Assembly (NCBI RefSeq): GCF_905147045.1
Contig: NC_065897.1
Coordinates: forward strand, 10,307,001-10,371,000
Direction: 5' to 3'
Length of the DNA stretch: 64,000 bases
Origin: Nymphalis io
Taxonomy: Eukaryota > Arthropoda > Insecta > Lepidoptera > Nymphalidae
The translations under genes and the position numbers were made by a program. The notes below the pieces were generated by a model. That model saw only the letters and a list, made by a program, of their open reading frames with translations, made no database searches and had not been told where the DNA came from. This document shows, in pieces, positions 39,901 to 54,900 of this stretch (positions within the stretch are counted from its first letter, which is position 1; every line of letters begins with the position of its first letter).

Positions 39901-42900
39901 AACGAAGATGGACGACGATGTATGAAACATTGTCCAAATTACATGAAAACAATAGTATTTTGTTTTATAGATTTGTTAATGTTCGTGATAATGATAAAAT
40001 ATTATATAATATTTTTTCTGATGATTTGTCGTTGCATTTTATATAGATACGTTCTTGTGCAATGACTGTATTTTACTCGTAATTGACTAAAATACATGAT
40101 TTACCGATTTGAGCGTAAATTGCGTTATGTAATTTCTTGGCTATTGTCCAATTATCTTAACTAGGCTTAGATAACTACTGTTTTATTTCTATTCTTCAGA
40201 TGAAATTTGGGAATAACATTACTTATTCAGCGTTACGTTTAATATTTTTCTTAATCTTATTCAATAGCAATTAGACAGGTTGCAATTAGTTCATTCAAAT
40301 CAGAGGTCGTAAAATGATTCACGTGATTATTATAAGAGTCATTAGCTACGATATCTCAAATTTGATTGAAATGTCTCGCTTAATTGGAATAAGAATTCCA
40401 ATCGCTTGCATTTGCTTCTCGTTTTTCGTTTAACAACACTTTTACTACTCGTTTCGTTTTCAGTTCGGTCACGCTTTCGATAATATCACAAAAGGAAAGA
40501 TCTATTTAATGTTTATTTGACAAACAGGTGTTGTAATGAGGGTTAACGTTATTTAAAGTTAATCGATTCATAAAACACTTTATATACAACAATAACAAAT
40601 TATCTACATATATTGTATCGATTGACTTTGAGGTATCGACAAAAAGTTTGCATTTAAACCATGCGTGAGATTGAACGTATCGTAAAGTAACAACAAAAAC
40701 AAGATTTGTGCAAAGTTATGAATGAAGTTTGTCAGAGATTAACCGAACATTTTGTGTCAATTTCTTTTTAACTTTAATTCATTTAAGACGAGAAATGTGT
40801 GTCATTATTTAATAATTCACGGTAAAATAGCGATAGTTATATGTATTGTAGTTATAAAAATATTATAGACCGATGACGAAATGAAGAAATTAATTATATA
40901 AATCAACGCTAGCTTCGATTAAAAGAAGAAATAACGATCGAACTAACGATGTAATAATTGTCCATAATTGTTTTATTTCCTAGATTTTTTATCATTATTT
41001 CATTTTTCATTATAAACGAACAAAAGATTTCCGATTGCCGTTCTATATGGAGGCCTCGTGGTTGAATATGTAACATTAAGGTTGCGTCGGAAACAGTTAG
41101 CCAGCCATGCGTTCCCTAACGATCCATTCATGACTTCTGTTCCATAAACAGACTCTTAATGACTCTTGATATCAATATGCAATATCACATGTATCTTACA
41201 TTACGTTACACAATAATCATCATTAAGAATATATAAAGATTATGAAAATTCATTAAATGTCCCACTTTTGTGAACTTAACTTTCATCCATGCACGGAAAC
41301 TTTGCATATATTGTTAATAGTCGAATGTTTACTTCGAAATACCGAAACATGTACACGGCCTGAAGAAGAGAAAGTACTAACTTTAGGTCACTAGCGTAAA
41401 CTATCTCCTTGTCCGCTTACATATTCGGGAAGGCGTTCAAGTGACTAAAATACGTGATTGAAACCAGGTCAAAAGACGGTGCCTAAACGAATTCCGTTGA
41501 TCTCTTGACGACATACTCGTATCTCGAGCACCGATGTGAAAAGATTACTGCGACGTCGTCGACGAATAGACACGTATTAAGGACATTATTGTTAGATACA
41601 TTTTCAAATAAGCTTTAACGCATAACCAAATCATATCTTCCAAAAAAAAGTTGCCTTATTCCGTTTTGAAAGTACACTACAGGGTTGATTCAGAGAACCA
41701 TATTTTATAATAAATATTAACATTTTAATTCGACACTATTATTTACAATAATGATGATTATATAATCGTTAAAACAGTTTTGGTCTTCGTATTTGTTGCC
41801 TCGGTGACCTAATCGTAGTTAATCGTGGAAAGTGTGACGTTCGATTACATCTTTAGCGGCAACTATACCGTGTATGCTTATTCGCTTCATCGTTAGGTGA
41901 ATGTTGAAACAACTCGTGTAGACTGTAAGTCGCCTATTGTTTCTTTTCCTACATAGAATTAAGCAGAGCGCGACTCGAGGCCAAGATGTCTTAACAACCT
42001 ATGAGTCACTGAGGGTAATTTTACCATTATGTTAACGCTTATTTCCACCTCTATAGTCAACGACTTATGTATTTTTTCTATCATTTACGAATCGAGTGGA
42101 AAAAAACTCTCGTCAGAAATGTTTGACTGTTCCAGGCTGCTGGTTTCATTGAAATCAATGTTAGCTCGTGTTATTGTGCTTTACTCACAACTTACAATAT
42201 AAGAGAATGGTGATATTGATATTTTGATAACATTGAATCGTTTAAGGTCTTTTGTCCAGACAACAGAAAATTAATAATTTTAGATTTTTTTAAAACACGT
42301 TACTTTTAAATTTTTGTTTAAATAATTTCCAATCAAAGCCTCTAATAGCACCTTAATAAGTAAAACGGTATTATATATCTCAAAAACTATATATACGTTA
42401 GATAATATGAATAATTGACTTAAATACAGAGCTATATAAAACAATCTCGTTACGTATTACAAACCTTTAACTATCACTCTTTAAACATATTAAAGCTAAA
42501 TAAAAAAAAAAAAAAAACTCGTTTAAAGTAAACTTATTAGTTAATAATCATCAGCTTGATGGTCTCAATCAACTACAACCATTTCCCTTATAGATTTAAT
42601 CAAATAATTTCATAGAATTGAAGTTCGATAAAACAATAATTTATTTGAATGTTACGACCTATTCTCAAGATATAATAAGTGGTAATACTGAGTCATCTTC
42701 GACCTTTCCTGCGTCTAAATTTGCGTTTTGCGCTGTCAACGACCCGACACCATTGATAATATGAGCATTTTATAAATAATCGTCACTAATTAAGATTAAA
42801 TTTACCTCCAATCATACTTATACAATATTTTTTTATATATAAGTAATATAGTTTTTAAATTAAGTTTATTTATTATTTTTTATTGTTAAATCTATTTTAG

Positions 42901-45900
42901 TTTTAACTATTTAATTATAGTGAAGAACCCGGGTCGGGTTAGCTATTAAATTGAAGTCTCTTTTGACTAATTTTACGAACTAAATAATATATAATAAATA
43001 TCTATGAAGTAATCTATTATTGTTCATATATAAAGAAAGAGTTGAAGAGATTAGCATGTTATGAGGAGGGATGAAAAGCATGTTACTAGAAGGGTGATGA
43101 ATGTTGATGGATATAGGGGATGGGGGAGGCCGAAGAAAGTGTGGATGAATTGCGTATGAAAGGATATATGTATGAAAGGGGTGAGTACTGAGATGACGAG
43201 GGACAGAAAAAATGTGGAAGGAATTGTGATATTGATATTTTGGTAATACATGTTGTGCCGACCCCAGATTTTTTTTTTTTTTTTATAGAAAAGGAAGGCG
43301 GACGAGCATATGGGCCACCTGATGGTAAGTGGTCACCAACGCTCTTAGACATTGGCATTGTAAGAAATGTCAACCATCGCTTACATATCCAATGCGCCAC
43401 CAACCTTGGGAACTAAGATTTTATGTCCCTTGTGCCTGTAATTACACTGGCTCACTCACCCTTCAAACCGGAACACAACAATATCAAGTATTGCTGTTTT
43501 GCGGTAGAATATCTGATGAGTGGGTGGTACCTACCCAGACGAGCTTGCACAAAGCCCTACCACCAGATAGTGGGATAAGGGCAAGAAGAAGAAGAAGAAG
43601 ATATAAAGAACGATTTTTAAACGAATCTTATTTTCTAATGTCTTAAAGTTTACTGTAGATACATTGTTTTAGATTGGCCTCGAGTCGAACGGTATTTGTC
43701 GAAATGTTAATAGCTGTCGTGTCAAGGCAAAATTGTACATTTGCTTGGAAATAAAATTGAAACCGTATTTCGTTTAATATGATTTTTGTATTATTACGGC
43801 TCATACACAACCCGTTCTTTATAAATATTTGTTTTTTTTATTATTATTATATTATTTATATTTTATTAATATTTTTATTATTCATTTATATTTATAAAGT
43901 TGTTTTTCTATCGTTACCTTATACGCTTACTATAAATATGATGAGACGAGATGCCCAAGTGGTTAGAATGCAGGGATCTTAATCGATGACAGCGTGGCAA
44001 ACACCACTTAATTTTCATGTGAAATTTGCATATGTCTAATTTCCCTGAAATTCTGCCATATGTTTACCACCAACCTACGGAACACCACGCTGCTACTAAT
44101 GCAGCGTATAAGTTCCAAACCTCTACCTCAAGAGGTTAGCCCAGCTATGGGACATTCACAGGCTGTTACTTTTTATGTGCAAATATATCTTCAGCTTACT
44201 GCAAGAACTCACTAAATACAAACATTAATTATTTATTTACATAATTTTCACTATTATTAGTGCTTATGCACACAAGGGTACTATTTTACGTTTTTTAATT
44301 ACAATTTGCCAACGAATTAATCTCGGTTGTTAACACACTCGGTGATTTCTTAATTGCAATTAATAAATTCTTGCCAAAAACCTTAGATATATGATTTTTT
44401 TTTTGTATTTTTTTAAACTGTCTTCAACCCAGCATACGTAGCATAGCACCATATGTTTTACCAGCAGTAAAGGTAAAGTCTCACTCACTAATGAGCAAAA
44501 CTTGGCATTGATGTGTTTCTGTTTGAATCATATGCGGATTTCCTTTACTTTCCATCTATCTGAGCATATTTTTCAAACACATACAAATAAACTTTTTTTT
44601 ATAAAGCATCGGTTTATTAAGAATATGGTAAATAACTTTCTATCTTTGTTCAAATAAATTCCTTACTTGGCACACCTTGCGCCTTGTGCTATAAAGTTAA
44701 GGTCATGTTACACCGGATGACCTACCAAATCCGAAGGGAACGCGTGCTGAATGCCAACGATTGACAATGCTTTGTACCCACCATCACAGTTCACAAGAGA
44801 ATAAAAGACAATATGCAACACGCTTAAAGAAATATAGATTTTAAAGACAACGTGATAAGAATCAAAAGTGCTTATCGCTTTACGCTCTAAGCATTCTTTG
44901 ATTTATTCGTGACCAAGTGTATGCACGTGGTATAAATAAACAATAACATGTAATTCAAAAGGGGTGTTACTTATTTTGGTTTGGAATTTTAAGTATAAAG
45001 ATTTTAGTAAATAATATAAACACAGCGCACATTATTGTATAATTTACATCGTAATATTTCTCCGAGTTTATCGCAATTACTAAAAATGTAAACATACGTT
45101 ACATTATATGTATAATCACTGGGGACAATTCTACTAACAAATTGTCACTTTATCGGAATCGAATCGAAGCGTGATCGTTGCCGTTTTTCCGTTTTCCTAT
45201 TCTTTAATTTAATTATCGGCTATTGTCATAGAAGTTAACAATTACGTTTGATTTTGACATAACGGTATATGTTAACATATTATCGGTTCGGTTCCGATTT
45301 GAATAAATACAGATGATTCAAAGTTGGATCGGAATTGAATCGGAAACGTATCGTAATCGTTACAAACTAGTAGAATTCTGCCCCTGATTACTTCCACGGT
45401 CAACTAAGCCATATATTTTTATTTATTTATTTATATATCTATCTATAAATAACGACGTCACAATTATATACACTAGATCAATATTATAAATTCAAATCAA
45501 TTGTAATATTTCAATGCCACACACCTGAACAGTGTTAAAAACGTGTTGATTCACATTCTGAGTCATGTGGGAGTATGCGGCGAAAAAATAACAATAAGCA
45601 AAGTGAATTATAAACTGAATATCAATTACTGTCTTCTTGTATAGCTTGATAGTTTCATGACCTCAGTGTCAACAAAATTAAATGAATTATTAGGCTTATT
45701 GTTACACGCTCTGTGTAAAAATAAATAATTAAATATTGATTTGGGTTATATTAAATTCTTAAGAGTTTGGAAAAACCAGAAGTGATTAAATTTGTTGGTG
45801 TTGTATAAAAAAATTATGTCACTTTTACTCGCGTTGAAAAGATGTTTGTCTAATTTTAATGATTTAAGTGAATCAGTCCATTTCTATTTGCGAATCGGTC

Positions 45901-48900
45901 TGACGTCACATCTCAACCATACGTCTCTTTGGGTGAACTGATATGATGTGGATGCACGATTTATAATTGGCTTCATTAGTCATACTTTAGTGTAACATGA
46001 ACGAAACTTAGCTATAGAACGTACGAAAATATTTTTATGTACTAATTTCCATGCAGGTACTGTATTATATAAATGTTAATACATGTATAATTTGAGAATT
46101 TGCAAAATACAAATGACTGCCGATATATGTAACTACTTCTACCTCGTGTTGTTAATTAGTTAATGAATGACAAAGCAGAAATTGACCAATGAAATTCCGA
46201 CAAAAATGGATCAATACAACAATAATTGCACCCGACGGGACGTAGTGAAAACGGCCGTTTTTTGTTACTATTTAAGTTGTGACGTCAGGACCTCGCCTTG
46301 CGAATGCCTGCGACGACCTTCGCGAGACTTTAAAGATGGTACACAACTGGTCGGGCAACTAGTACTAGACGATGTTTTTTTTGACGTCAGCAAACCGATT
46401 TTACCAAGTAAATCAGAATCAAAATTATAAGTGCTACTGGTGGTAGGGTACTGGTGGTAGGGCTTTGTGCAAGCTCGTCTGGGTAGGTACCACCCACTCA
46501 TCAGATATTCTACCGCAAAACAGCAATACTTGATATTGTTGTGTTCCGGTTTGAAGGGTGAGTGAGTCAGTGTAATTACAGGCACAAGGGACATAAAATC
46601 TTAGTTCCCAAGGTTGGTGGCGCATTGGCTATAAGCGATGGTTGACATTTCTTACAATGCCAATGTCTAAGGGCGTTTGGTGACCACTTACCATCAGGTG
46701 GCCCATATGCTCGTCCACCTTCCTACTCTATAAAAAAAAAAAAAAAAGTGACTAGGTTCCGCCCGCGCCGTTGTCCGCGTGTTTGGGGGTAGGGGCTCCG
46801 TCATTTGCTTGATACCCTTATCTATGACAACGTGTATGCAAAATTTCATGAGTTAAACATGAAACCGAAACAAACAACACACTTTTGCATTTATAAGTTC
46901 CAATTATTATTCAATTGTTTAACACTATATAATTTATTCCACTTTATATGAACCAAGACGCTTCCAACGTTCGCACTTATCACATATTGGTGACGTTTTT
47001 ATAAATGTCTCAAAGTATTGTCAGAACTCGAATAGGCAGATGTTAACAATTATAAAATGTTAAGTGTGCAGCTGCGAACGTCTTGATAATTGAGTCGGCA
47101 CGCGCACTACCTGCTCTGGGGCGTGGGGATAAGTAAATGCGTAGACACGAAGTAATCGTTATTACTTATCGGAGTGTGCTATGAGTTTACTTGTTTAGCA
47201 TTGTGTTATTATTATCGAGAATACAACGCACTACGGATTACTCAAACGATATTACTTTTTAATAAAAAAAATGCTACTTATCAGAAATGCTGTCTTAAGC
47301 GATATGGCCGTTTATTGTAAATCTTCCTTATTCATTCTAAATTTAAATATTATTATTATATTATTTTATAATTAATAAGTTACTAAAAATATAATATTTA
47401 AATATTTTATTGTTTACTAACGATTTCAAAATGTTTTTTTTAATTGGAAATAGCAGCTGCTAAAGATTTTACGAGGCGAAGGTGGTTAACAAACCGGATC
47501 ATATGTTTGTAGATATACGGGTTGCTCATGTTTCCGAACGTGTAATGTCGGCTCGCTAAGTAGAGTAGGTATGCTTGTACGTCCTTAGAGGTTCGATCTT
47601 TACGAAGCAAAAAGATTACCTATCCGCTTATGGCCATTGATGAGAAACTGCAATTTCCGTTCGCTGGAACCGTTATACGAGATACTACATATGTACGTAT
47701 TATATAAGCATGTTTATATGTAAAGTTTGCGTTTATATTTATTTAAAAAAAAAACATCAAAAATACAATAATTTAATAACAAAGAGAGAAATATAAATGA
47801 ATGCAATTCATCTTAATTAAAAGGCTATTTTATTTAAAGATTTAAGCTAATGAGCCAGCTTATAGTAGTTGTATTTTTATATTTTTAAATGCACATATGT
47901 TAATCTACATTAAACAATATACTAGTATATCACGATTAAAAAATACTATTTCTTCGAAACCTGCTGGAGTTTAGCACGATTAACTCTTAAAGTTTCGTAA
48001 TACCTGATAAAGCATACATTCGATTGAACAAAAAATAATCACGGTTGAGTAAGTTTACAAACTTGGCTAAAATAAGTGGACTGGATCGCGACCGTGGGTG
48101 GACTGGTCCCACGAGACCGATTCGTTTTTCTAACGCCTCCGTGTGTAACTGTATCTAATGCTTGTAATTTCTAGGCATCTTGGTGCTACTTCCTCTATTG
48201 TATCATTCGGCATTGTGAAATAAGTCGCGTCTGGTCAACATTCGCCGTATCGGACGAAGTTTGGATGATTTTGACCACGACTTTTCAAATACATATATGT
48301 CTTATTGCATTGCTTATTAAACAATACATGTTTTCTTTCTTCTTCTTTATTCAAACCTTAAAAAGTTTTTTTTTGTAATGCGGATGGGCAAATGTTCCAC
48401 CTGTGGTCACGGGCGGTCCATATACATTGGCGATGTACGAAATATTAACCATTCCGTACATCGTCAACGCGCCACCAACCTTAGGAACTAAGACGGTATG
48501 TCCTCTTTGCCTGTAGTTAGAAAGAAAAAACTATGCTTTCGTATAAAATAAATAAAATTGTTGTATTAAAACACTCCGTATCGACGAAAAATTGTCCCAG
48601 GAAGTTGCCAGCCAAAACATATATGGGACTTTCTTCCGAGTCGTGTAAGTAATAAATAATATCATAACTCGTATCGTAGAGGCGAGGTATTGAATTCAAA
48701 TTAGCTATTACACGTGGGTGCAAGGGCCTCCTGGAGGCGCCGGCGCCGTTGAGTACTATGGTTTCTTAGGATAAGTTACTGTAGTTTTGTTAAGAAACAG
48801 AGATATATTTCCGCTCACGTACCCTATGCCAACGTTATGACCAAAGTGTATGTAAAATTTTATGTTGATCACCTGAGTAGTAAAGACGTGAAAGTGTAAC

Positions 48901-51900
48901 AAACAGACGATCTCATTTTCGCATTTATAATATTATTAATGATAATATATAATATATAAAAAATCGTAATATATGTTTGCACATTAAACTGCAATATTGT
49001 GTGGGTTATGATATCTAGAATTTCGTCACATCGAAAAGTAAGACGTGTGTGTGGCTTACCCTACTTATTGTCTTCCGCGGTGAAATATATTTTATAGTAT
49101 AATATTCATGAGAGTACATCTACTTTGTCGATGGAAAACCCATAGGAAGTCTACCTAATAAGTAATTAATCAGAGGTCAATTAACTATTACTTATTTATT
49201 CGAAAGATATTTGTTTGTAGTTTCGTCAATTTTATTGTTAACAGTAGAGCTTTAAATAGTTTTTGTTCCAACTATAGACTGATTCGTACACAATAGGGCG
49301 GACGTGGTACGTTGTAAGGGTTTCCTTTGAACTAGCTACAACAACAATAACAACTCAAAACAGTTGTTGGTGTAACCGTTCGCTTACAAATGTATATACT
49401 ATTAGGTTATCTTTATAACGGATGTTTCGCTCCATTGTTTTATAATAAATGAAATTGATACCCTACGAACGCATTTTAGTGATATGTAAGACTACAATAG
49501 AAAATACAAGATCGTCAGTTTAGCCCGCGTGCCATATAGATTTTATTAAAATAAAAATAAAAATTACTAGTTTTCGCTTAGACTACGTAATTGAACGAAT
49601 TTAAAAAAAAATTACCAAACGAAAAAACTAAGATAAAATCGCTTACCAAAGGGGAAAAAGGTACTGCAAATCTTTTGTCTTTTCTTTTCTTATTAATGTA
49701 TTGATTATACAAAATTGTATTTTATCCAATCAAATTCAATTGACCATTTACAAAAATCTAGATAAAGTAATTTTTAAATCAATACATCATTAGAAGATTT
49801 GTGCAATCATGAAAATGTAATCATTGTGTTTTTTTATTTGAAACTATATCAGCTAGTTTGTCCAGTAAAGTAATAGGACGTCCATGGCTAATTTAATCAA
49901 GTCGACCCTTCGAAATCTCGTCTTAATAATCATAATTTAGTTAGTAAATAGGGGAGAATTTATGTGCTTTTAATTAAAGTTCCGTAATTATTTAATTGGA
50001 TAAGTTATTAGAACTAATCATCGTAAAAGTATGCTTTAATTTAATAGAGAGAACTAACGTATCGTCGGTTCCTGTATATGAGCAGTCAGGGGATCTGCGA
50101 CCAGCTAATGGTCGCGATTTAAAACCCGAATATCTTATATTTCGCTACAGACGCGACCTATCGACAAAGTTGACCGGCAGCGACTCCACGACTGATTGCA
50201 TTTAATACTCTAATATAAAATATAAAACCTATTTATGAATTTAAAAATTTCCCCGTTAACGTTAGTAATGTTTGTTTTATTTCGAGAATCTTTTACATAT
50301 GTTATGAATAAATTATTATATTATTTTAACGTAACAATCATCGCGTATCGAAATTACTATTTAACAATAGACATATCATGCTATTTATCGATTTCACAAG
50401 AAAAATATTTGTATTTGTTATCGCTCATTAAAGTGCACTGTAATCTTATCGTTACATATGCAATTGTTATTATGTGTATGTATAACCTGGTTTGTTTGAA
50501 AATAAAAGTTTTGTAATAAAATAAATGTGTTAATTTTAAGAATAGACTTTAATTTTAGTTCATTATTTTATTAAATTATTTATTAGTTATATAAAATATC
50601 TCAACGCTTGTAACACTTCCTAGGTTTCAAAGAATTCAACTATTCATTGTCTTGGAAATATATTTCCCAATACATATGTTGGTACTCCAACGAATATTTC
50701 TTACATTTTATAGGTCATACGCTTATACTTAAAAAGTAAAGCAGCAACCTGTAAACTGCCCGGCTAAGGTCTCCTCTCCTTTTTGAGGAGAAGGCTCGAT
50801 CCGCGCTTATTATGACCGGCATTGGTAGATATATAAGTAGAATATTTCCACCCGACCCAGGCAGTTTTCTCGATGTTCTCTTTCACCGCCGAGCATGAGA
50901 TCAATTATAAACACAAATTAAGCAAATGACAATTCAATGGTACTTGGGTTTGAACCCGCCAACATCGTTTAAGATTCGATTGTTCTACCCAGTGGACCGT
51001 CTCGACTCATTAATACTTAAAATTGTTAAATTGTATTTATATGCATTACGAAGTCTAAGGGATTGCAGAAAGTAAGCACCATTTGCACATGTCTGTTGTA
51101 TGTTAATTATGAAACTTGTAACACAAATATTCCAATAGCAAGAGTCCAAGATAAACAAACTTAGATTTACATATTCCATGCAATTTTCTAATAACTCTGC
51201 TACATTATGAACTATAAAAATTCTTGATTATTTATATTTCGTTGAAAATTAAATTCAATTTTTTATTTCAAATTCTTAATACCATAAATTATTTTTGGAA
51301 CTCGACTATAGTGGTCATGTCAATTTAAGGTCAAAGGGTTTTTATTTGTCTTTGTTCCTTCTACTCCTCCTCCTACCATTAGAATAGGAGATTAAAAGTT
51401 TTTTTTTCATTCCTATAAAGGAGAAATAAATTTGTGTTTAATCCGTTCTTACCACGTTTATATACGGTAATACAAATCTCCTGTTACCAAATTTGCTTCG
51501 ATACGCAGAGTTTCGCACGATATTTTCCTTCAACTTAAAACACGAGGTTATCTTAAATACAAGTTAACCGCTTGCAACTTGCAGAAGGTATTTATTTCCG
51601 TATTTGAACCCGTCACCTTTATTCTATTGCATAGTTTTCCATGTTATTGGCAATTTTCTGTTTCGTAATATTATTAAAATTGCGTCATAATATATTTACT
51701 TGTGACCCATTAGAAAATTTCATCATTAGGAAAACCACGTGACCTGCTATACGAGTTAATTTATTGTTTAGTATAAGTAAGTAATATCATTATGTTAATA
51801 TCATTTTATTTTGCACTTCCTTCATCAAAATCATTTCATTCTCATTCAATCATTTTTAACATAAAATGTTATGTTCAAATATTAAAATTACTATCTTTAA

Positions 51901-54900
51901 ACAAAAATTATTAACACTTGAAAAGATGAACTTGTTGAATGTGTATTCTATCTTATAACGATTATTTCATTTATTCGAATTATGAAATATAAATGAATTA
52001 AATTGAGTCGTAATTAAATAAGTTTACTGGTAATTTGAAATGACGCACACGTAACCTCGTACACCGTCTTACGCTTGGATTAACTTTTAATATAAATATT
52101 TTCGCGTCTCGCGTGAAACGCATTAAGCTGTCACTCGGCGCGCCATCTTGCGATATTAAAATTTTGATATCATTACTGGTCGTATTCGTACAATTTGGAT
52201 AAAGTTAGAATAGATGTCGTGCAAAACGAATCTGAAATAGTTTAAATAGTATTCAACTAATGTCCATTACATGCTATCATGCTAGTATGATCACATTTCC
52301 ATTTCTACCGGAGCGTGGAAGATGTCAATACGCACTTTCCCTTTCATACACAATACGCGAACTGATTATATCGCGACTCTATTGAGATGACGATGATTAC
52401 ATCAAAGTTTTTTTTTTAAACTGAAATGTAACCTTTTTTTAACTTTATTTTTTTATCATATTATGATATTGATGTTTGTTAATTTTTTCGGTGTGTATTT
52501 TATGTAATGATAAATCTAAAAAATAAAAATACAATACTAAAGAGTTTTTTAATTCGAACTCAATGTTCGAATTAAAAATGCTTTTCGTCTATATATTCAT
52601 TTTTAACAATAAGAAATATATGTTTGTATATAAATGAATACGAATCATTGTAATTTTACTAAACCATATACCAATACCAAAATACCAATACCAATTATCT
52701 TTCCGTTATAGTATCATTTATGAATAACCTAGTCGTTAAGTAGGCCGAATTTATTTAAGCACCACATAAATTCTAAAATTACCTATTAACGTATGTGGGT
52801 GTAGCGGTTTATTGGTTTTGATAAAACAGGTTTCTGCAAAGTGAACCTTCATATTGGTGCTTCTATCTGTGAGAAATGTATAGAGATAATAAATCTCTGA
52901 ATGGGGTCGCGACTACCCATAAAATATTTTATGTTAAGATCAATTACTATCTGTTGGTCGTTATCATCAAGGAGGACAAAGTTTTCAGTTGGCGTTTCAA
53001 AAAGCACTATTAGTTATTGTAGCGTTTTTCCCGAATACAATTATAAATATTTAGAAGGCTTCATGTCGATAAGTCAATGGCTAAGGAATATCTAAACATG
53101 AATCTTTTTTCATTTTTAAAAATGACTAATCATCATCATTATTCATCAGCAACATCCTATCTATAGACCTTTTTAGGTTTGCATCATAAACATTTCTCTT
53201 GATAGCCTTTAATATGTGTTGCTTGCGATTATAACTATGTCATCAACCGATCTTTCCGCTAGGCATCTAACGTTCATATTACGGGTCAGCACTTTATTCT
53301 ATCATAATAAAATTTATGAAGTAATAAAAACATAGATTATGTTTTATGGTTTTGTCTATAATATGGATACTTAGAACTTCTCTATGGGATATACTGATTC
53401 AAGTGACTATATGTTTGTTAATATGGTTCAATAAATCATCCACTTGCCCTTATCCCGCTAACTTAGAATCCTTTTAGTGTGTTTTTCTCTTCAATTTGAC
53501 TCTATCTCTATTCATATCCTTAGTCACTCTCTTCTAGCACATGTCTTGCGCCTTTACTCGCACTCACATTCAGTCATTCAGTCAGTACAGCCATTCACAT
53601 TATTTTTAAGACTTCTTATACTATGATATTCACCCCTCCGCATTATAAGTGAACTAATAATTAATCAGCGCTATCGCGGGCATGCCTTAAAGTTAATGTG
53701 AATAATTTTTTTTTTTTTTTAAAGTGGGCTCATTGGTTTTACTCATATAAAGAATACAGCATATGCGTGTCAAACTATAATAATTAGTTTTAACAGACCT
53801 TGTGTAAGTTAAGAAAATAACTCTCTTTGGAAATGTAATAGCAATTAATGTATATAATACGTTTTAAAAGGCAATTTAAAAATTCGTTTAATAATCTATG
53901 CTGGCTTTATCAAACTCTCACGTTATTTTTGACGCGTTTTTCTTCAGTTAGTAAAAATGTAATCAATATTTTTAACGATGAAGAATCAAATTGAGTTGCC
54001 TAAAGACGAATTGAACGGGCGTTCGTTGACCTGAAACGATCAATAAAGCTGGTATAATGTTATTTATTGTCACCCCTGTCCTACATAAAAGTCGTGATAT
54101 TTCTGCATTCTTGACTAACGCAATCGAAGACAACGCGGCTGAAGGTCGCGCCAACACTTGATTGTATACATTCTAATAATTTTCTTATACAACTTAGGAA
54201 ATTGCAATACATTTATATACAGACTACCGTTACAGCCTGTGAATGTCCCACTACCGGGCTTAAGGCCTCCTCTTCTCTTTTTTGAGGAGAAGGTTTGAGA
54301 GTTTATTCCACCACGCTGCTCCAATGCGGGTTGGTAGAATACACATGTGGCAGAATTTCGGTGAAATTGCACACATGCAGGTTTCCTCACGATGTTTTCC
54401 TTCACTGTAAAGCACGTGATGAATTATAATCCCAAATTAAGCACATGAAAATTCAGTGGTGTTTGCCCGGTTTTGAACTCACGATCATCGGTTAAGATTC
54501 ATGCGTTCTTACCACTGAGCTATTTCGGCTCTTACAGACTACGGACAGACTACATTATGTTAAAAAAAAGCAAAACATAAGTTTCCAAGTTTCCTTCAGT
54601 AGAGACACAGCTTTAGGAATTCTATTTTCATCTATTATTATCTTGTTTCATCCGCAGTATGGCTTTTATACTTTAGGAGATATTTAGTATCTTTCGTACG
54701 CAACAAGAACTACAGTACTTTTAACTCCTTCATAAATTTTATAATCAATGTAAAATATAAAAAAAAACATATTTTGAATAACCTATTTAGAATCTGATGA
54801 AATGAAATAGTGGGTTTTCCTGACATACATGATGATAATACCAAGCCACAGCTAAATCTCACTACAAATAACTAGCGGCTCGTTTCTCAAGAATGACGTG

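Noticed and set aside
46167..46430. 87-codon ORF in the CRE-bearing block
   Set aside because: No recognisable domain; likely open by chance because the block is CpG-richer.
49996..50205. 70-codon plus-strand ORF with a short palindrome (GCGACCAGCTAATGGTCGC)
   Set aside because: Starts without ATG and matches nothing; treated as chance, though conservation would change this.
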